7,160 nt of DNA, taken from Gammaproteobacteria bacterium (GTDB lineage Bacteria > Pseudomonadota > Gammaproteobacteria > UBA6429). Under the pieces are notes generated by a model. The model was not told where the DNA came from, made no database searches, and worked only from the letters and a program-made list of their open reading frames with translations. Position 1 is the first letter of the stretch. Every line of letters begins with the position of its first letter. The stretch is from contig QIKU01000149.1 of NCBI GenBank assembly GCA_003232015.1, positions 1-7,160 on the forward strand, given 5' to 3'. A program made the translations under genes and the position numbers. Positions 7,015-7,160 of this stretch are shown piece after piece.

Positions 7015-7160
7015 TAACCTGATTTTTTATTATCGCTTACGATGGTTCCATCTTTTAACTGCACCAGTCTTTTGGCACGTTCCATTACCATTGAGTCGTG
7101 GGTTGAAAATATAAAGGTGATCTGGTGGCGTTCGTTTAAGTCACGCATTAAATCCAGTAA
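7014..7160 (-). CDS. ABC transporter ATPase, LolD/MacB type (3' end only)
   Basis: These are the last 48 codons of an ATPase gene cut by the window edge. The translation reads LLDLMRDLNERHQ, then FIFSTHDSMVMERAKR and LVQLKDGTIVSD. STHD is the H-loop (switch) histidine of ABC ATPases, and the pattern N-x-TF-x-F-STHD-x(10)-R-x-x-x-LKDG matches the tail of LolD/MacB/FtsE-like proteins. The Walker A, signature and Walker B motifs lie outside the window. Its stop codon overlaps the permease start by one base, so it is the natural energiser of that permease. Confidence 0.88.
   Translation of the reverse strand, partial: LLDLMRDLNERHQITFIFSTHDSMVMERAKRLVQLKDGTIVSDNKKSG

Noticed and set aside
1..7160. 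CRISPR arrays, tRNA or rRNA genes, insertion sequences, transposase or phage genes
   Set aside because: No regularly spaced repeats, no tRNA-like cloverleaf and no mobile-element protein was seen by eye on either strand.

Overview
All recognisable genes lie on the minus strand, so transcription runs from the right edge to the left. The signals point to a Gram-negative bacterium: a signal-peptide-bearing outer-membrane beta-barrel that ends in Phe, a LolCDE/MacB-like ABC transporter, and an exported multicopper oxidase. The AT-leaning composition and protein style would fit a gammaproteobacterium, but nothing in the window fixes the lineage.

Right part (7160 to about 2336), a tight gene train: the 3' end of an ABC ATPase (LolD/MacB type) overlaps by one base (TAATG) an 835-residue permease made of two tandem LolC/E-like FtsX modules in one chain. 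The permease overlaps by eight bases (ATGTGTAA) a gene for an outer-membrane beta-barrel. After 28 bases comes a two-domain, ceruloplasmin-like multicopper oxidase with a full set of copper ligands. Together these look like an inner-membrane transporter, an outer-membrane partner and a periplasmic oxidase made as one unit. The substrate cannot be read from the sequence; lipoprotein, lipid or metal-linked cargo are all possible.

Middle (2335 to 2184): a 152-base intergenic region with several inverted repeats, a repeated 9-mer, and a GGTATA-N6-TATACC dyad just before the next gene.

Left part (2183 to 1): a 543-residue protein, probably starting at TTG, that joins a complete fatty-acid-hydroxylase/sterol-desaturase membrane domain (all histidine boxes present) to a complete histidine-kinase core. 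This is the most unusual item in the window: a putative diiron-enzyme-like membrane sensor wired directly to a kinase, with no response regulator in view. A perfect 10-bp hairpin separates it from a small VOC/glyoxalase-fold protein, after which there is only AT-rich sequence to the left edge.
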